NCBI GenBank assembly: GCA_012845835.1
Contig: JABAKD010000017.1
Coordinates: forward strand, 4,152,867-4,216,866
Direction of reading: 5' to 3'
Source of the DNA: Undaria pinnatifida
Lineage: Eukaryota; Sar; Phaeophyceae; Laminariales; Alariaceae
DNA length: 64,000 nucleotides
The number at the start of each line of letters is the position of its first letter. Positions within the stretch are counted from its first letter, which is position 1. This document shows, one piece after another, positions 47,450 to 60,064 of the stretch. Under the pieces are notes generated by a model. The model was not told where the DNA came from. It did no database searches and saw only the letters and a program-made list of their open reading frames with translations. The translations under genes and the position numbers were made by a program.

Positions 47450-48240
47450 CTTGCGAGCGCTATGCTGTGGGATGCAAAGATTCCTCGGGCGGCGCCATGG
47501 GCTTTGAAACGTTTCATGAGCAGTACCCTGAACTGTCCTATGGGTAGTCCCACATGGAGTTTACACGTGCTATGGGCAGCCCAATGGGATGTAAATTTAT
47601 AAATGCCTTGTCCCATGGACTATACTAGAGGGTGTTCTATGGTCTTCGCCCCATGGACATCCAAACGTCCCATAGGCAACCCCATCGGCTGTTAGGGTCA
47701 GGGTTATGTTTATGGATAAATTTATTCGATTTATATCGTATGGAATATACCGTAAGTCGCCACGCACGACATCGTGCGGACATGCGTATCCCATTGAACG
47801 ACCAATGTGATCGCCCGTGGGACCGCCTACAGAACCTGCATATATGTGTCGTATCATGATAGATCCCAAAGCGCACCCAATGGGACGCGCCGATACCATG
47901 GCACAGCACATTATATATCCTGTTGAAAGGACCATGGGAGAGTTTACGTCGCGAGGGTACACCCCGCAACATACCCCATGGAACTTGGACTACACATGGT
48001 ACGGCCCTACGGACTGCGCAAAGAGCACCCAGAAAACGTGCGAATCAAATAGCGCACCGCGTGCGACAGGGCACATGATCCAATGGTACAGACCATGGAA
48101 GAGGCCATCCTAGGGTCGATCATTTGACATCTACAGTACATTCCTAGCATGTCGCATGGGACAGCCTCCTGTGGCACTGGCCGTAGGACACGTTGATGCC
48201 GTGGCATATCCCGTGGTACAGTCCGCGGAACGTGCGGATC
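47450..48240. repeat. S1 satellite, second block
   Basis: Degenerate CCATGGGAC and GTCCCATGG units continue beyond MITE C copy 2, becoming sparser after 47700. Confidence 0.7.
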
Positions 48241-48329
48241 GCATGGACGCCATATCTAGGCGTGATATCGTCGATATTGAAGCCTCGAAAAGAATCTTTC
48301 GAGTACACGAGATACGGTCTGGTCCAACC

Positions 48330-49050
48330 TTTCTACTGCTGCGCTGCTGATGTTTCTTGATGTGGTGTTAGGCGATGAATTGTTGTACATAGTACCAACT
48401 TTCCGATTACGCGAAGGTTCTTACGAAATCGGCGGCGGAATCTATATGCACGTGCGAAAAGACCCGCCGAAATAAGTGAAATTCAAAGAACGGCAGAATT
48501 GGCATCATCGGCACGAACCACGAACGATTTGGTGGGAGCTCAGTATATGGGCTCGTGGAACCACGTATCATTATGCACGTTTTGCGCAACGGGCCGCCCG
48601 CCCATAAACACCACTGTGGTTTGACTATCCGCGGGGTCAACTGGAAAATATTTCACATGACCGCTGTGGATGAGACATGGACCCCGCAGTCATTTATTAT
48701 CTATTCCATTCCTATTCAATACCCCGAGTGCACTAAGTATCTTAATATGGGTGCGGAGAAATACCATATATAGACTATGCAGGGAATCTCGGCTCTTGAT
48801 ACTTCCCGTCGGTGCGTTGAGTATTCAAGTGGCATCAAACTTCCCACCGCAACCATCGGTGACCAATGCAGGGAACATTGCGATAAACTTTACTATAGGA
48901 CGGTCTTTCAGTGAGTACAACAACCCGTAGGGTACGTCTGCCCGTAGCATGGACATTGTGCCGTATCGATCAGGTGATCGTCAGCCGATGGAAGATATTT
49001 CGCATGATCGCTGATAGAACTTGCACCCTACACGCTAGGTCACGTAAAAC
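48330..49050 (+). repeat. old dispersed repeat flanking the cupin blocks, copy 2
   Basis: Diverged match to 22000-22950, placed just upstream of the second cupin block as the first copy is of the first block. Confidence 0.5.
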
Positions 49051-50204
49051 ACCCAATATTATCCCCCGGCGAATGCCCACGTCGTTTTTTCTTTTCAGAC
49101 CGTGAAATTTTGCAAACATCTTCGATGCGCCAGTGCGGAGACCTCACCTGTTTTTTTTATATCTTTGTCTGATTTTTCATCAGTTCATTATTTTTAGGAA
49201 ACGGCTGAACACCTTAGACCAAGATATTTGCGGGGAAAAATGTATGAGTTAAAAACCCCGGAGTTCAGACCTCGGGATGGGCATGTACAAAAAGTGTGCA
49301 AAATTTCAAGGTCTATCTCTCGAAAACGGCGGGGACATTTAAACGTTTCTGCGTAAATATGAGTAAAATACGTTGTTTCGTTCAAAGTACTTGGTTTTAG
49401 TGTCGGATCTAGTTTCTCGCTAAATTCTCCTCAATGTTGAAAAGCAGCCTTGAGGCAGGTCAGGTCTTCATTTTTTTTGTGCAATGTTTTCTGTAGACGT
49501 GCCTTGGAGTACCTCCAACCGGTTCGTGCAAAGTGCGGCGCATTTTGTTCCCACCAGCATCAGACGCCATCCTCAGATGCGTGTTTGCAGCGCCACATGG
49601 TTTGTTTGCATGGCTATGCTGCTGCAAATCTTAAAGGACCGAATAAGCGCCAACATACGATAGATTGGGAATGGTTTATACATCATTACGGTCGAACGCA
49701 TTTTACACACATCAAGTATCCAGCCAACCATCTTGCGTCCACTTGTGCAGGATCGATAATGCCACGGAGACGAGCAACGGTTCATTGCACACGGCTCTAA
49801 CAATCCAGTCTCGTCACCCCCAGTAGTCCTCCGGTGTAATACGACCTTGTTGGCGCCACTTTGGATGGTATTTCAGGACTTATTACCAACTCAATTGATA
49901 CGATTAAGTGAGGTCTAGACGCCTGCTGCGATGGAGGCATAACACGTTTTTACTTAACGTATATATATGTCTGAATGACGGAGCTGTTTAACCAAGCGTT
50001 GTCGGGATGTTCCTCTTGCTTATTGCTCAAAAAAGAATTTTCGGTATTGATAAATGGCGCCCCTCTATCACAGGAGGCGTCTTAAAAGCAAGACCGGCTC
50101 CAGTAACCCGCACCAAAATATATATTCGGGAGAAAAGGGGCGAGAACGAGGCGATGTGGAAGTTTCAACGCCGTATAGAAAGTTGCTAATGTGGATGGCG
50201 TCGA
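49051..50204. other. no gene seen
   Basis: The plus frame at 49450-49800 has no recognised domain, and nothing else is supported. Confidence 0.4.
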
Positions 50205-52578
50205 CCCCTGGGGGTATCCCGTTCCAGCTTAATGCCGGAAGGGGACCTTGTGGCGAGAGCGACCAACATTGACAACACAATGACTAGCGGCGGTTGAGGC
50301 GAGTGTCATTTTCGGACGAGCATGCGGTTCTAGGCTATATCCCTAGCCCCAACCGTCGCCGCTTGTCAAACTACCGAAATTCGGATTTTGCAAGCGGCAG
50401 ATATTCTTGCCAAACCAGACTGGTATACATTGTATTTCACAAGGTGGGGTAGGTGTTTCGTCGAATTTCGAAAAGGTGAGCGCCTTACGCCGTGCGTTTC
50501 CCTCGTTCGCACTTCTCGGGGTTTAAAATGTTCTCGTTCATTGTTGATGCCGGCACAGAGTTACAACACACACGGTTGAGGTTTGCGCATGTACGCCATG
50601 TCATCGCATGCCACCAGGGCGGAAGAGCATCCTAAAAACGAGGCTCTGAGACAATCGGCATCGACCACCCGACCCACCTGCTACCAGCCCGGGCGTTAGC
50701 TCACGGCAAATAAACATACTACTATATTATTTTTCCTTTTCGTGGCTAATGTCTTAGTAGTGTGCGGCTCCCGTTGCTTGAGCACGCTGGGAATAACCGG
50801 GGTGTGTGAACCTGCAAAGTCCAGGCTGATTGGTCCTAAATTTCGCAAATGTAAATTTTGTAAGGCGAACGTGCTCGTGTCGCGCGACCATGTTTGTGCG
50901 CGTGACCCTTCTTATCCTTCCTCGATCCATTGCCGTCTCGCAGCTGAATTTTGACAGGCAAACCGTTCGGTGCATGATTTATTTGGTTGCGCAAGGCGAT
51001 CGCAGGATACGCCTACAAGACGAACGATATCCTACCACACATTCAGGAGCGGATGTGATTTCAGCAACGATCCACGCGTTGTATGGCCTCTTCAAAAATG
51101 GCCTTACGACTGGGAACATGCGCGTCATATTCGACATACCACAATAGCCCAACAACTGTGGGAAGAGACTCCGTGCTTGCTCATGATACCCAATTCATCA
51201 TGTTAACTACATACGTGCAAGATGTATCTCCTTGGCGAAGCAAGGGCCGCGGGAATCCCTGTGAACAAAAAATGAGAGTTTGTCAAATATAGTTTTGAGA
51301 ACATTATTCTTCGGCTTCGTCACGGGCAAAACACGGTCTATATCCGGAATCACAAGAGCCAAGGGCGCCTACGTAGGGCTAAGGCAACGTGGGAGCACGA
51401 CTCTATAACTTCTAGCCAAAACTGCCATGATCCAAAATCGAAACACCCCTGAAAGGTATTGCACTTTCACCAAACCGATTGATCAAGATGCATTGTTACG
51501 ATCAAGGTGCGTGTCTTCAAACTAAAACGCACAAAGCCTTGAGGTCGCATGTGGGAATAAGGAAGCCACACGCAAGACTGGCTCCAAGCCGCGAAAATAT
51601 AGAAGTCCCAAAAGTGATCTTTATCCCCCAGCCGTGGTAAACACTTCAACGTTTTTGCCAGAAGGAAACGAATGACACAGTTTCTTAACACAGCCTCCTA
51701 TCTCAGACAGGCTTGCAACACTGTAACGATAGTACGCCCTCCTTGTAGATACTTGAGGTTTATACACAGCCACTTGTGCGAGGGGTTCCAAGCCGATGAA
51801 TTACGAGGTCGTAGTGCGACCATCCTACCTTTCCGCCTTGGCAAATAGCCACCATTCCCTTCATTGAAGAGAAGATCACCGCTTTTTCGCCCTGGCTTCT
51901 ATCTCAGACAGGGTTCTAACACTTCGACATGCGAGCCATTGACAACGTTCAAAATACAATATACACTGTGCCAGCAACAAAATCACCCCCTGCCCTCAAT
52001 GGCCCTGTTCAATCTCGCTTTGGCTACTTTCAAGAGTTAAGTCATACCCTCTACTTCTCTACAAGCATACCAGGTATATTTTACACATGTGAATCACCAA
52101 CACGAAACATTGGTTACCACCACACAGCACTTTTATACATTGCCCTCAAACAACCAACCGAGGCTACGGTGTGATGTTATGATGTCATACCATCCCCATT
52201 TTTAAACCGAGTGTAGGCGACTCGCGCCGCTGGCTCTATAACCCTCTGAAAAACGGACCAAAACCAATAGGTTTGTTGGGGCAGTGCGACAACATCACAA
52301 CCCCATGGCGGCGGCCCAAACTCTGAACCCGAAAAGCACAATCACTCACTATATCCCTCTCAAAAATGGACCAAAACCAATAGTTTGCTGGCGCAGCGCA
52401 AGAACAACACATCCCCATGGCGACGGCCCAAACCCTGAATCCAAACACCACGATTGCGGCACTCAACCTATACGGGGTAGCTTTAAGCCCCACCTACCTA
52501 CAATGATGTACTTACTAGTACACGGAGTAGTTTGAGCTAGCTTACTCTAGCCTCTACCGTATATCATGCGTTTGATTT
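50205..52578 (-). repeat. cupin unit 3, conserved downstream tail
   Basis: The reverse complement matches unit 4 from 61079 to 63110 with the same order of blocks, for example CATCATAACATCACACCGTAGCCTC at 61366-61390 against 52160-52185. At 52240-52460 a segment of about 111 bp (GACCAAAACCAATAG through CCCAAACYCTGAAYCC) is duplicated in tandem, where unit 4 has one copy. Confidence 0.8.
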
Positions 52579-53589
52579 TCAGTAGGCCAGACCGCATTTT
52601 TGAAGGCACTCCTTTTCGCCTTGCACGACACCCTCCGGAAGTGCGTCGATCAGCTTGTTGGCTTCGTCGCTACCAAGGCCAAGCGTGGCTTGAATAGTTC
52701 CTTCGGGGAGCATGCCGATCCCCTGCAGCGATGATAGGACATATCCGGGGTACACATGACGTCAAGGCAACCGAGGAGTAGCGCGTGTGAGCATTTCTTG
52801 GAGCGGCGGAACAAAGACTCGCAATGATTCCGACCTCTGCCACCCGCTGTTGAACGAATGGGGTACATTTTTTTGTTTCGCTGCTGTACGGTTTCGAAAT
52901 TCATAATGAGCATAGCCATAGCCTGCCACGCATCACGGTCCCGACAACAACACCTACCGTCGTCTGTTCTTCACACGAACTACTAATTATTGCACCTCTC
53001 CAAAAACGGAGCAAGGCTCTACCGATTCTCTCACCGTTGTACTGGTAGTGAGTACTCCCGGGTCCGAGCTGCTGAACGCAGCCAGAAACGTCGCGGGTTC
53101 ACACCCCATGTTCTGCACGAAGTGGACCAAGCCACCCGGCACCAAGGCGACCTGTCCCTCGCCGATGTCGTTCTTGATCAGGCGCCCGGTGTTCTCTTCG
53201 ACGAACGCGTGGCGCACGGAGGTCGCCGACTCGGACTTGACGATGTAGCCGAACTCTGCTGCGCGGGGGTGATGGTGCGGTAGGTTCAAGCCGCAGGGCT
53301 CCAGCTCTACAAGGGCGAAGGACACCCCTTCGCCTGAGAGGACCGGCACGTTGCCGAGGTTCGCTACCTTCACCGTGCCCGCTTCACCTTCAATTTCGGG
53401 CTCGGCGCCCTGAAGGTCAAACGCGAAGTCCTTGTCGTCAAACTGTTGGCGGAAATTGAGGCGTGGGACTTCTACATCCCCTTGTTCGTTGCCGCGGAGG
53501 CTCCTACTGGGCACGCTGGCGGCGGCTTGGCTCAGCCCGGGCACACCAGCTGCCAGGAAGAGAAGAACCAGGGAAGCGTTCGTGACCAT
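52579..53589 (-). CDS. germin-like cupin, unit 3 (two exons)
   Basis: Exon 1 is 53589-53035 and exon 2 52722-52579 (ending TGA), with a GT-AG intron of 312 bases. The product is 232 residues starting MVTNASLVLLFLAAGVPGL. All germin ligands are present (H105, H107, E112, H156). It differs from unit 4 at two positions in exon 1 and none in exon 2, so the pair is either recent or homogenised. Against units 1 and 2 it has T3, E40, N45, L96 and K139 in exon 1 and G188, N207, K208, A212, E215, Q219 and A231 in exon 2. A longer frame beginning at 53646 adds 19 residues before the signal peptide and is not preferred. The likely role is an extracellular metal-binding germin-like protein, possibly an oxidase or superoxide dismutase. 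Confidence 0.92.
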
Positions 53590-53704
53590 TCTTCTGCGGT
53601 TCGTTGGCAGGGTACAGAAAGTCCGACGGTCAGTGTACATCGACAAAAATTACGAGCCCGGAAAAAAACTCGTTATACCAGATACATGATGGTAGTGTAT
53701 ACAT

Positions 53705-56700
53705 GATGGTAGTTCAGATAGAGTCGGCGTAATGTGCGTGGCTACTACAGCTCTTCGTAAACGGAGAGGATTGGGATAAAACGGGCAAAGGTAAGGACAC
53801 TGTAGTACCGGGATGTGGAATGAGCATAAATCCGCAGGTTTGAGCAGCCGCCGGCTATTAGCCACGTTTATTGAGCTCCGGTTTCCCAAGATTCAACCAA
53901 ACCTACAGTACGTTCCTGCATCTGTAGGCTAGTCATTGCGGACGGGGGATAATACGCAGGGGGTGAACAGAGACGCGATTTTCCGCAGTGCACCGTCTCA
54001 GTCTATATTATCAGTTACGAGGTATCTACAGTTCAAGACGTCCTTGTTGCATGCTACTAGGTACCTGTGTTTGTTTCGTACTCGGGAAGAAGGCGCAACA
54101 ACAGAGCGCAGAAAATAAACAACGTCTACGGAACGGCTCGAGTACAAAGACATCATGTTTCGGTGCGTGTGGTACAGAACACGAACAACACGTCGTAACA
54201 GTGCGTACAGCAGTAGCGGTACTGGCGATGCCGAAGGTGTGTTAAACTGCTGCGTTACACAGAGAGACTTAAGCTATTGCACTTGGTTGCAACACTGGTG
54301 CGTACACAGCAGTACTAGGGCAACGGAAAGGCAACGCTGATACATGAGCTATTTATTGTACTGCTGTGCCTCAGGACACGTAACGCAAGCCAGCAGGTGT
54401 GTTGCGGTGGTGCTAGTGTTGCGTGCAACACTAGACTACAGCTTTAGGAAGGAAGCACACGGTGATCAAAGCCAAGTGTCAGGAGAAACCTCACCGTTGG
54501 AGAGTGCTGGTGATGGTGTTGCTGTGGTACAGTGGGCTGGAGAAAAGTGATCGGCGAGGAAGGGAGACTCGAAGTGGAGGGGCTGGTGGTGACTGACTGT
54601 GGGTGGCGTGGTGGCGTAAGCCTAATGCAACCCAGCTGACCAAAGCGCAACTTCCCGCAACATCAGAATTTTATTTGAAAAATGCCACTGGAGACAACAA
54701 GAGAACGGTCCAAAAATCCTTTCCGAGGAGGAGAGACCTAAACAAACGGATTTCGTGTCTGCTATGTTCCTCTAATAATCTTCAAAACTTCAAATATAAA
54801 TACTTTTTGGTACTGCTGTGTGTCTAGGTGCAAGTATACAAAAGGAACAGGGCTCAAAGTGTAACTTCCCGCAGCATGGGACGGACTATTGTTCGTATTG
54901 TACATTTGAAGCCTGCAAGCAGCGCGAAAATGAGCGAAACCTTCTGAAACATAAACCCCAGCTCAATATGAAAGCTACCAAAAGATTGAATCTGGATCCA
55001 CGCGAAAGCTGCCATGAGATGCGAGAGACCAAAGGACGGGCTACACCGCAGTGCACCACGTGGGGGTCAGGTGTAGCATCAACGTACCCCGTGCGCTATC
55101 GTGCTGGTAACCATGTACCATGTGCCCTTCCACGATCAAGTTTGCACGCATTGCTGCATACGGCTGTACCGGTAATAGCCTGCGATCAATCCTATCTATG
55201 TACAGTATATAGTGGCTACGGTTGAAGATGACTTTTTGAGAGAGAGAGTACGGGTTATGCAAGTTTAAGCGATTTTTTGGGCTGTTACCGATCAAATCGA
55301 TTTAAGAGAATATTTGGGCAGTGTTTCAGTGGAATTCTCTTTAATAGTAACCCCGCCGTTCTTAGACTAACTCAGAGGTAGCAAATACATCCGGTGAACC
55401 CGAGGACGTCGCATTGAAGTACCACATGACCGACGTATTCTACCACCTTTGCAAGGCTTGGATGAGTGCCCACGGGTCGAGGGAAACGAAACAGACGTAC
55501 ATGATGAGAGACTTTGTTCAGTAGTAGCGTTTCACCAGGGAGGCCGAGAGAGACGAGTCGTCGGTTTGCTGCGCTTCGGTTCATTTTCAGTTCGTTCGTT
55601 CTTTAGCACCTACCTTCATATCAGTAGTAGTAGCTCTTTTTTCGCTCTTCTAGTCTTGTTTTAATTGGGCTGGAATGCATGGGACACTTTGTTGTGGGTG
55701 GCGGGTGGGTAGATTTAGAGTGGGCGGGTTAGTGTTGGAGTGAGAGGGGCGTCCGTGGTTCCATGCGTCCGTCGGCCCTCGGGTTTGTGCCGTAGAAGAG
55801 ATGTGAAAAGATAGAGACACCAACTTACTGATGATGTGAACAGGTACGGTAGGAACATCACCCGCACTCGAAAAAAGACAACACGATATCAAGGACGAAG
55901 AGGTGTGCAACACCATGCATGCGGCAGTAGTCCGTGTACCGGTACAGTACGATCGTCGGTGGGTGCAACAGTACGTACATGTGTACGTCAACAACGGATG
56001 ATGAGCAAGTGTTTGCAGCCAGCTCGGCCTGGCGGTACCTAGCTGACATAATAAGTAACATGACATTTATGCCTGCAACAAGCTCCCACGGCAACGTACG
56101 CGGTGGACCTTATCTTGGACAGTTTCTATCTTTGGATTACGATTTAAGATGTTATTCCCTTAAATCGGATGAATTCCCTGTAATCGTGTCTAGACTAGAC
56201 TATAGATAAGACAATATTCTCCTAAATCGTTATAAGAGAAAGACGGATTTAAGATGATATTCTGGCCGGTTTCGGCACTCTCTTAAACCGTAGCCACAAA
56301 TAATGTACGTCTTTTTTTTGTGTACCATTTTGAACAATAATCTAAGAAAAACAATCCCTATGAAACTGCTGTGATCGGTGGAACATATAGCAGACACAAA
56401 ATCCGCTTGTTTAGGTTGCTCTTCCTCGGAAAGGATGTTTGGATCGTTCTCTTGTCTCTAATGGCATTTTCCATATAAAATTCCGATGTTGCGGGAAGTT
56501 GCGCTTTTCTCAGCTGGGTTGCATTGGGCTCACGCCACCACGCCAACCACAGTCACTCACCACCAGCCCCTCCACTCCAAGTCTTCCTTCCTCGCCGATC
56601 ACCTTTCTCCCGCCCACTGTACCACAGCAATACCATCACCAGCACTCTCCAACGGTGAGGTTTTTCCTGACACTTGGCTGTGGTCAGTGTAACTAACTGT

Positions 56701-57707
56701 GTGTTTCCTTCCTAAGGCTGTCGTCTAGTCTAGTGTTGCAAGCAGCACTAACACTACCCGATGGCTTGCGTTACGTGTCCTGAGGCACAGCAGTACAAGA
56801 CAGAGTTCATGTATCGTCGTTAACCCTCCCTTACCCTAGTTCTGCAGCGACGTGTCATAGCTTGGGTCCCTCTGTGACGCAGCAGCACAACATCTAGCCT
56901 CAGTTTCGCCAGTAGCACGATTAGACTAGACTAATACTACTAGACTACTTGAACTGTACGTAGACTAGACTAGTCTAGTGGTAGTTTGGGCTGCCTGCTC
57001 TGAAACACAGCGTGAAACAATCTGTCCAAAAAATACGTTGAATTATTGTATATCAATATTATTACGAGTATTGGAAAGAACCGCTTTTATCTTCGGACAG
57101 AGTGGTACAAGATACCCTCAGTATCTCCAGCACTACCGCTCACTGCTGTACCAGATACGCACTACTGCGATGTAGTTCGGGTTGCCTGCTCCAATAGACA
57201 GCAGCAAAGCGGTCATGTTACGGTGCCATGTGCACAACACCATGAAATGTGTTTTTGAACGGGAGCCGGCTATATTTCACAGACGCCCTTTGTGTGCTGC
57301 GCTCTGTAGTTGCGCCTCCATCCCGAGCATGAAACAAACAGGTGTCTGTGTAGTCTATGCAACAAGAGCACCTTGAATTGTACCTGGTAGATGTTGAGAT
57401 ATACGCAGACTGTGCGCTGCGGACAGTCCATTCTATGTACACGTGATGCCTACTACTCCTCACGAGTCCGCCATGAATGGTTACATATATATGCAGGAAC
57501 GTAGGATTGGTTGGGTCTTTCGTATAGGAGCTGTATAAACTTGGCGTAGGGCTGGCGGTTGCTCAAATCTGCGGCTTCATGCTCCCTACACTTCCCAGTA
57601 CTGCTGCAGTATCATTTATTTCACGCGTTTCGTCCCAGACATTCCCATTCACGAGTAGCCATGTTTATTTAGTATGTCGAGTCTATAGACTATGTCTGAA
57701 CTACGAT
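53705..57707. mobile_element. long-TIR (foldback-like) element, copy 2
   Basis: The left end (GTAGTTCAGATAGA, then CCGCAGGTTTGAGCAGCCGC and GGCGCAACAACAGAGCGCAG) is mirrored at the right (GCGGTTGCTCAAATCTGCGG, CTGCGCTCTGTAGTTGCGCC, TCTGAACTAC), giving inverted arms of roughly 1 kb with small interruptions. Inner inverted blocks at 54480-54690 and 56470-56690 carry AACTTCCCGCAACAT. The right arm holds several TAGACTA strings that the left arm lacks. No transposase frame. It separates divergent cupins 3 and 4. Confidence 0.75.
56923..56978. repeat. cluster of TAGACTA/TAGTCTA strings
   Basis: Three strings in 56 bp (56923-56934, 56942-56948, 56962-56978) are built only from TAGAC and TAGTC steps. 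The matching text of copy 1 of the element (about 34955-34980, reverse complement) lacks them. See the findings for the footprint interpretation. Confidence 0.7.
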
Positions 57708-57736
57708 TAGACTAGTCTAGACTATAGACTAGACTA
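57686..57736. repeat. second cluster of TAGACTA/TAGTCTA strings
   Basis: A TAGACTA at 57686 and a 29-bp run at 57708-57736 mix TAGAC and TAGTC steps in both orientations, at the right boundary of the long-TIR element. Confidence 0.7.
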
Positions 57737-57739
57737 TAC

Positions 57740-58300
57740 TTCGTACCACAAAAGAAAAACACACCCCAGCTGTTAGATCGAAGATTTTGTCGAAACTCAT
57801 CTTTGCAAGCTGTGTGTTATGCTCCGATCGCGCGTATTGCTGGGTGTGCGTCTTCATTAAGGATATAGTGCGGCGACTACCCTTGGAACTACAGTGTAGC
57901 TACCAGGGTCAACAGGGTGATGTTAGCCAGCCTGTGCGCGGAAACTATATAGTCTATTTACCTGGCATCATACAGGATATTTCATTCGTGTTGTTTCAAA
58001 TACGTCATCTGTGAGTTCGATCAATAGACTACATGGTCAACACTTATCTTTTCGTCATTAGACTATACTCTTCAGTCGCGAGTTTTAAATCTTTGAAGAT
58101 ATCCGAATCTCCTGCATTTTTGTCAAGGGCGATTTCCGTCCGTAATACTTTGGCGCACTGGCACTGTAACAATAAGTCGCGCATAGAGGGGCAAAAAAAC
58201 TGAAACTAATGCGAGTATACCCACCAGGTATTTCGTCCAGTGAAACTAGCACGCAACCCCCAACCCTTGTTGAGGATATTAAGAACGTTTGCTCCACTGT
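57740..58300. other. no gene; possible MITE D relative at 57770-58030
   Basis: CAGCTGTTAGATCGAAGATT at the left and CATCTGTGAGTTCGATCAA at the right resemble the family D ends, but the interior is different. Nothing else was recognised. Confidence 0.3.
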
Positions 58301-58301
58301 A

Positions 58302-59862
58302 GTGTGTGTGTTCTTCACATTAAACCGTTCTTCTACTCGTCGGCATCCAGCACACCCAGTGTCCGTACTGATTCTTCACCCTAGAAAGATCAGCTCTGTG
58401 GTCACAAGCTACGACACAGAGATAATGCATCGTAATGCATTCGACAACGCAATGTCATGCCCTAGTACTGGGTGTGTGTGTGTGTGTTCTTCACATTAAA
58501 CCGTTCTTCTACTCGTCGACATCCAGCACACCCAGTGTCCGTACTGATTCTTCACCCTAGAAAGATCAGCTCTGTGGTCACAAGCCACGACACAGAGATA
58601 ATGCATCGTAATGCATTCGACAACGCAATGTCATGCCCTAGTACTGGGTACGACAGGCACAACATACATACGTCAGCAACAGAAATACATTGGAAGAGAG
58701 AAATACGAAATAAACAAAAACAAAAACAAAAAAAACAAAAACAAAAACAAAAACAAAAAACAAAAAACAAAATAAGAAAACAAATAAAAACAAAGATAAA
58801 AATAAAACAAAAAATGAAACAAACAAAATGAAGGGGAAATCGAAGAAACAACCCAACCGCAAAGGAGAGCCAAAGCTCGGAAAAGAAACATAATAAAATG
58901 AAATAAAATAAAGTAAAGTAAAACCAAAATAAGATAATCCGAACACGAGCCAAAAACCTGGACACGCAAGGAGGGAACAAAGGGGAAAAAAATACCCCAG
59001 AGAAAGACGAAAAGTGCTATGTACCTACTAGTCGGCCTGGTACCTTGCTACCCTGTCTGCCATCTCCTTCCTGCCTTCGTCCACCGCGGTCTCCCTTCTA
59101 TTCCTCCTGTTGCCCCCCCTGCCCCCATTCCCTTGGACGGCTTTCCTTCTACTCCTCCTGTTTCCCCCCCGCCCCCCTTTGTGTTCTTCTCATTAAACCA
59201 AAATACCTTGTAAAAGAGAGAAACAACGAAAGAAACCAAGACAAAATAAATAAATAAAAAAATAAAAAGGGGAGCCAAAGCACGGGAGATAGAAACATAC
59301 CCCGAGCATGAGCCAAACTGGACATGCAAGGGGGAAAGAAAGGGAAAGAGAAAAAATACCCCGGAAAAAAGAAACAAGTAGAAGAAGGAAGACTGGGAGG
59401 GCCAAATAAAACAGGCTCGTCACCTACCCACCATGCAAGACTCCCTTCATAAGGATAAGAAGGGGAAAGAAAATGGGTACGACAGGCACAACATACATAC
59501 GTAGTGTGTGTGTGTGTGTTCTTCACATTAAACCGTTCTTCTACTCGTCGACATCCAGCACACCCAGTGTCCGTACTGATTCTTCACCCTAGAAAGATCA
59601 GCTCTGTGGTCACAAGCCACGACACAGAGATAATGCATCGTAATGCATTCGACAACGCAATGTCATGCCCTAGTACTGGGTACGACAGGCACAACATACA
59701 TACGTCAGCAACAGAAATACATTGGAAGAGAGAAATACGAAATAAACAAAAACAAAACAAAAACAAAAACAAAAAACAAAAAACAAAATAAGAAAACAAA
59801 TAAAAACAAAGATAAAAATAAAACAAAAATGAAACAAACAAAATGAAGGGGAAATCGAAGAA
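58302..59862. repeat. (GT)n-led 175-bp repeat, three copies, with AAAAC tracts
   Basis: A 175-bp block from GTGTGTGTGTTCTTCACATT to CCCTAGTACTGGG occurs at 58302-58472, 58474-58648 and 59502-59678. The last two are followed by the same 190-bp tail (ACGACAGGCACAACATACAT, then long AAAAC/AAAC tracts). The 59.0-59.2 kb segment between is C-rich with imperfect CTTCTACTCCTCCTGTT repeats. Open frames here are low-complexity and not called. Confidence 0.85.
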
Positions 59863-60004
59863 GTACTGCATCACAGTTAAATACAAATTACCTAGGTAAT
59901 ACGAAGTAAGTATGCGACAACCAGTTGTCACCAACTGCAATAATGATTGGTAGCAACAGCACGTACATCATCCCACAGCCGTCGGTTTTGTTCCTTCGGC
60001 TTTT

Positions 60005-60064
60005 ATGATTTGTTGCTGTACTGACTGTCAGCCTTTCTCCACCCTTCCAACGAACTACAGGATA
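60005..60064 (+). promoter_or_regulatory. conserved segment upstream of the cupin start (unit 4)
   Basis: TGATTTGTTGCTGTACTGAC and CTTTCTCCACCCTTCCAACG match the segment before units 1 and 2, ending at the ATG. Confidence 0.5.

Noticed and set aside
58552-58980. Minus-strand frame rich in F, L and C resembling a membrane protein.
   Set aside because: It is the translation of AAAAC-type low-complexity tracts.
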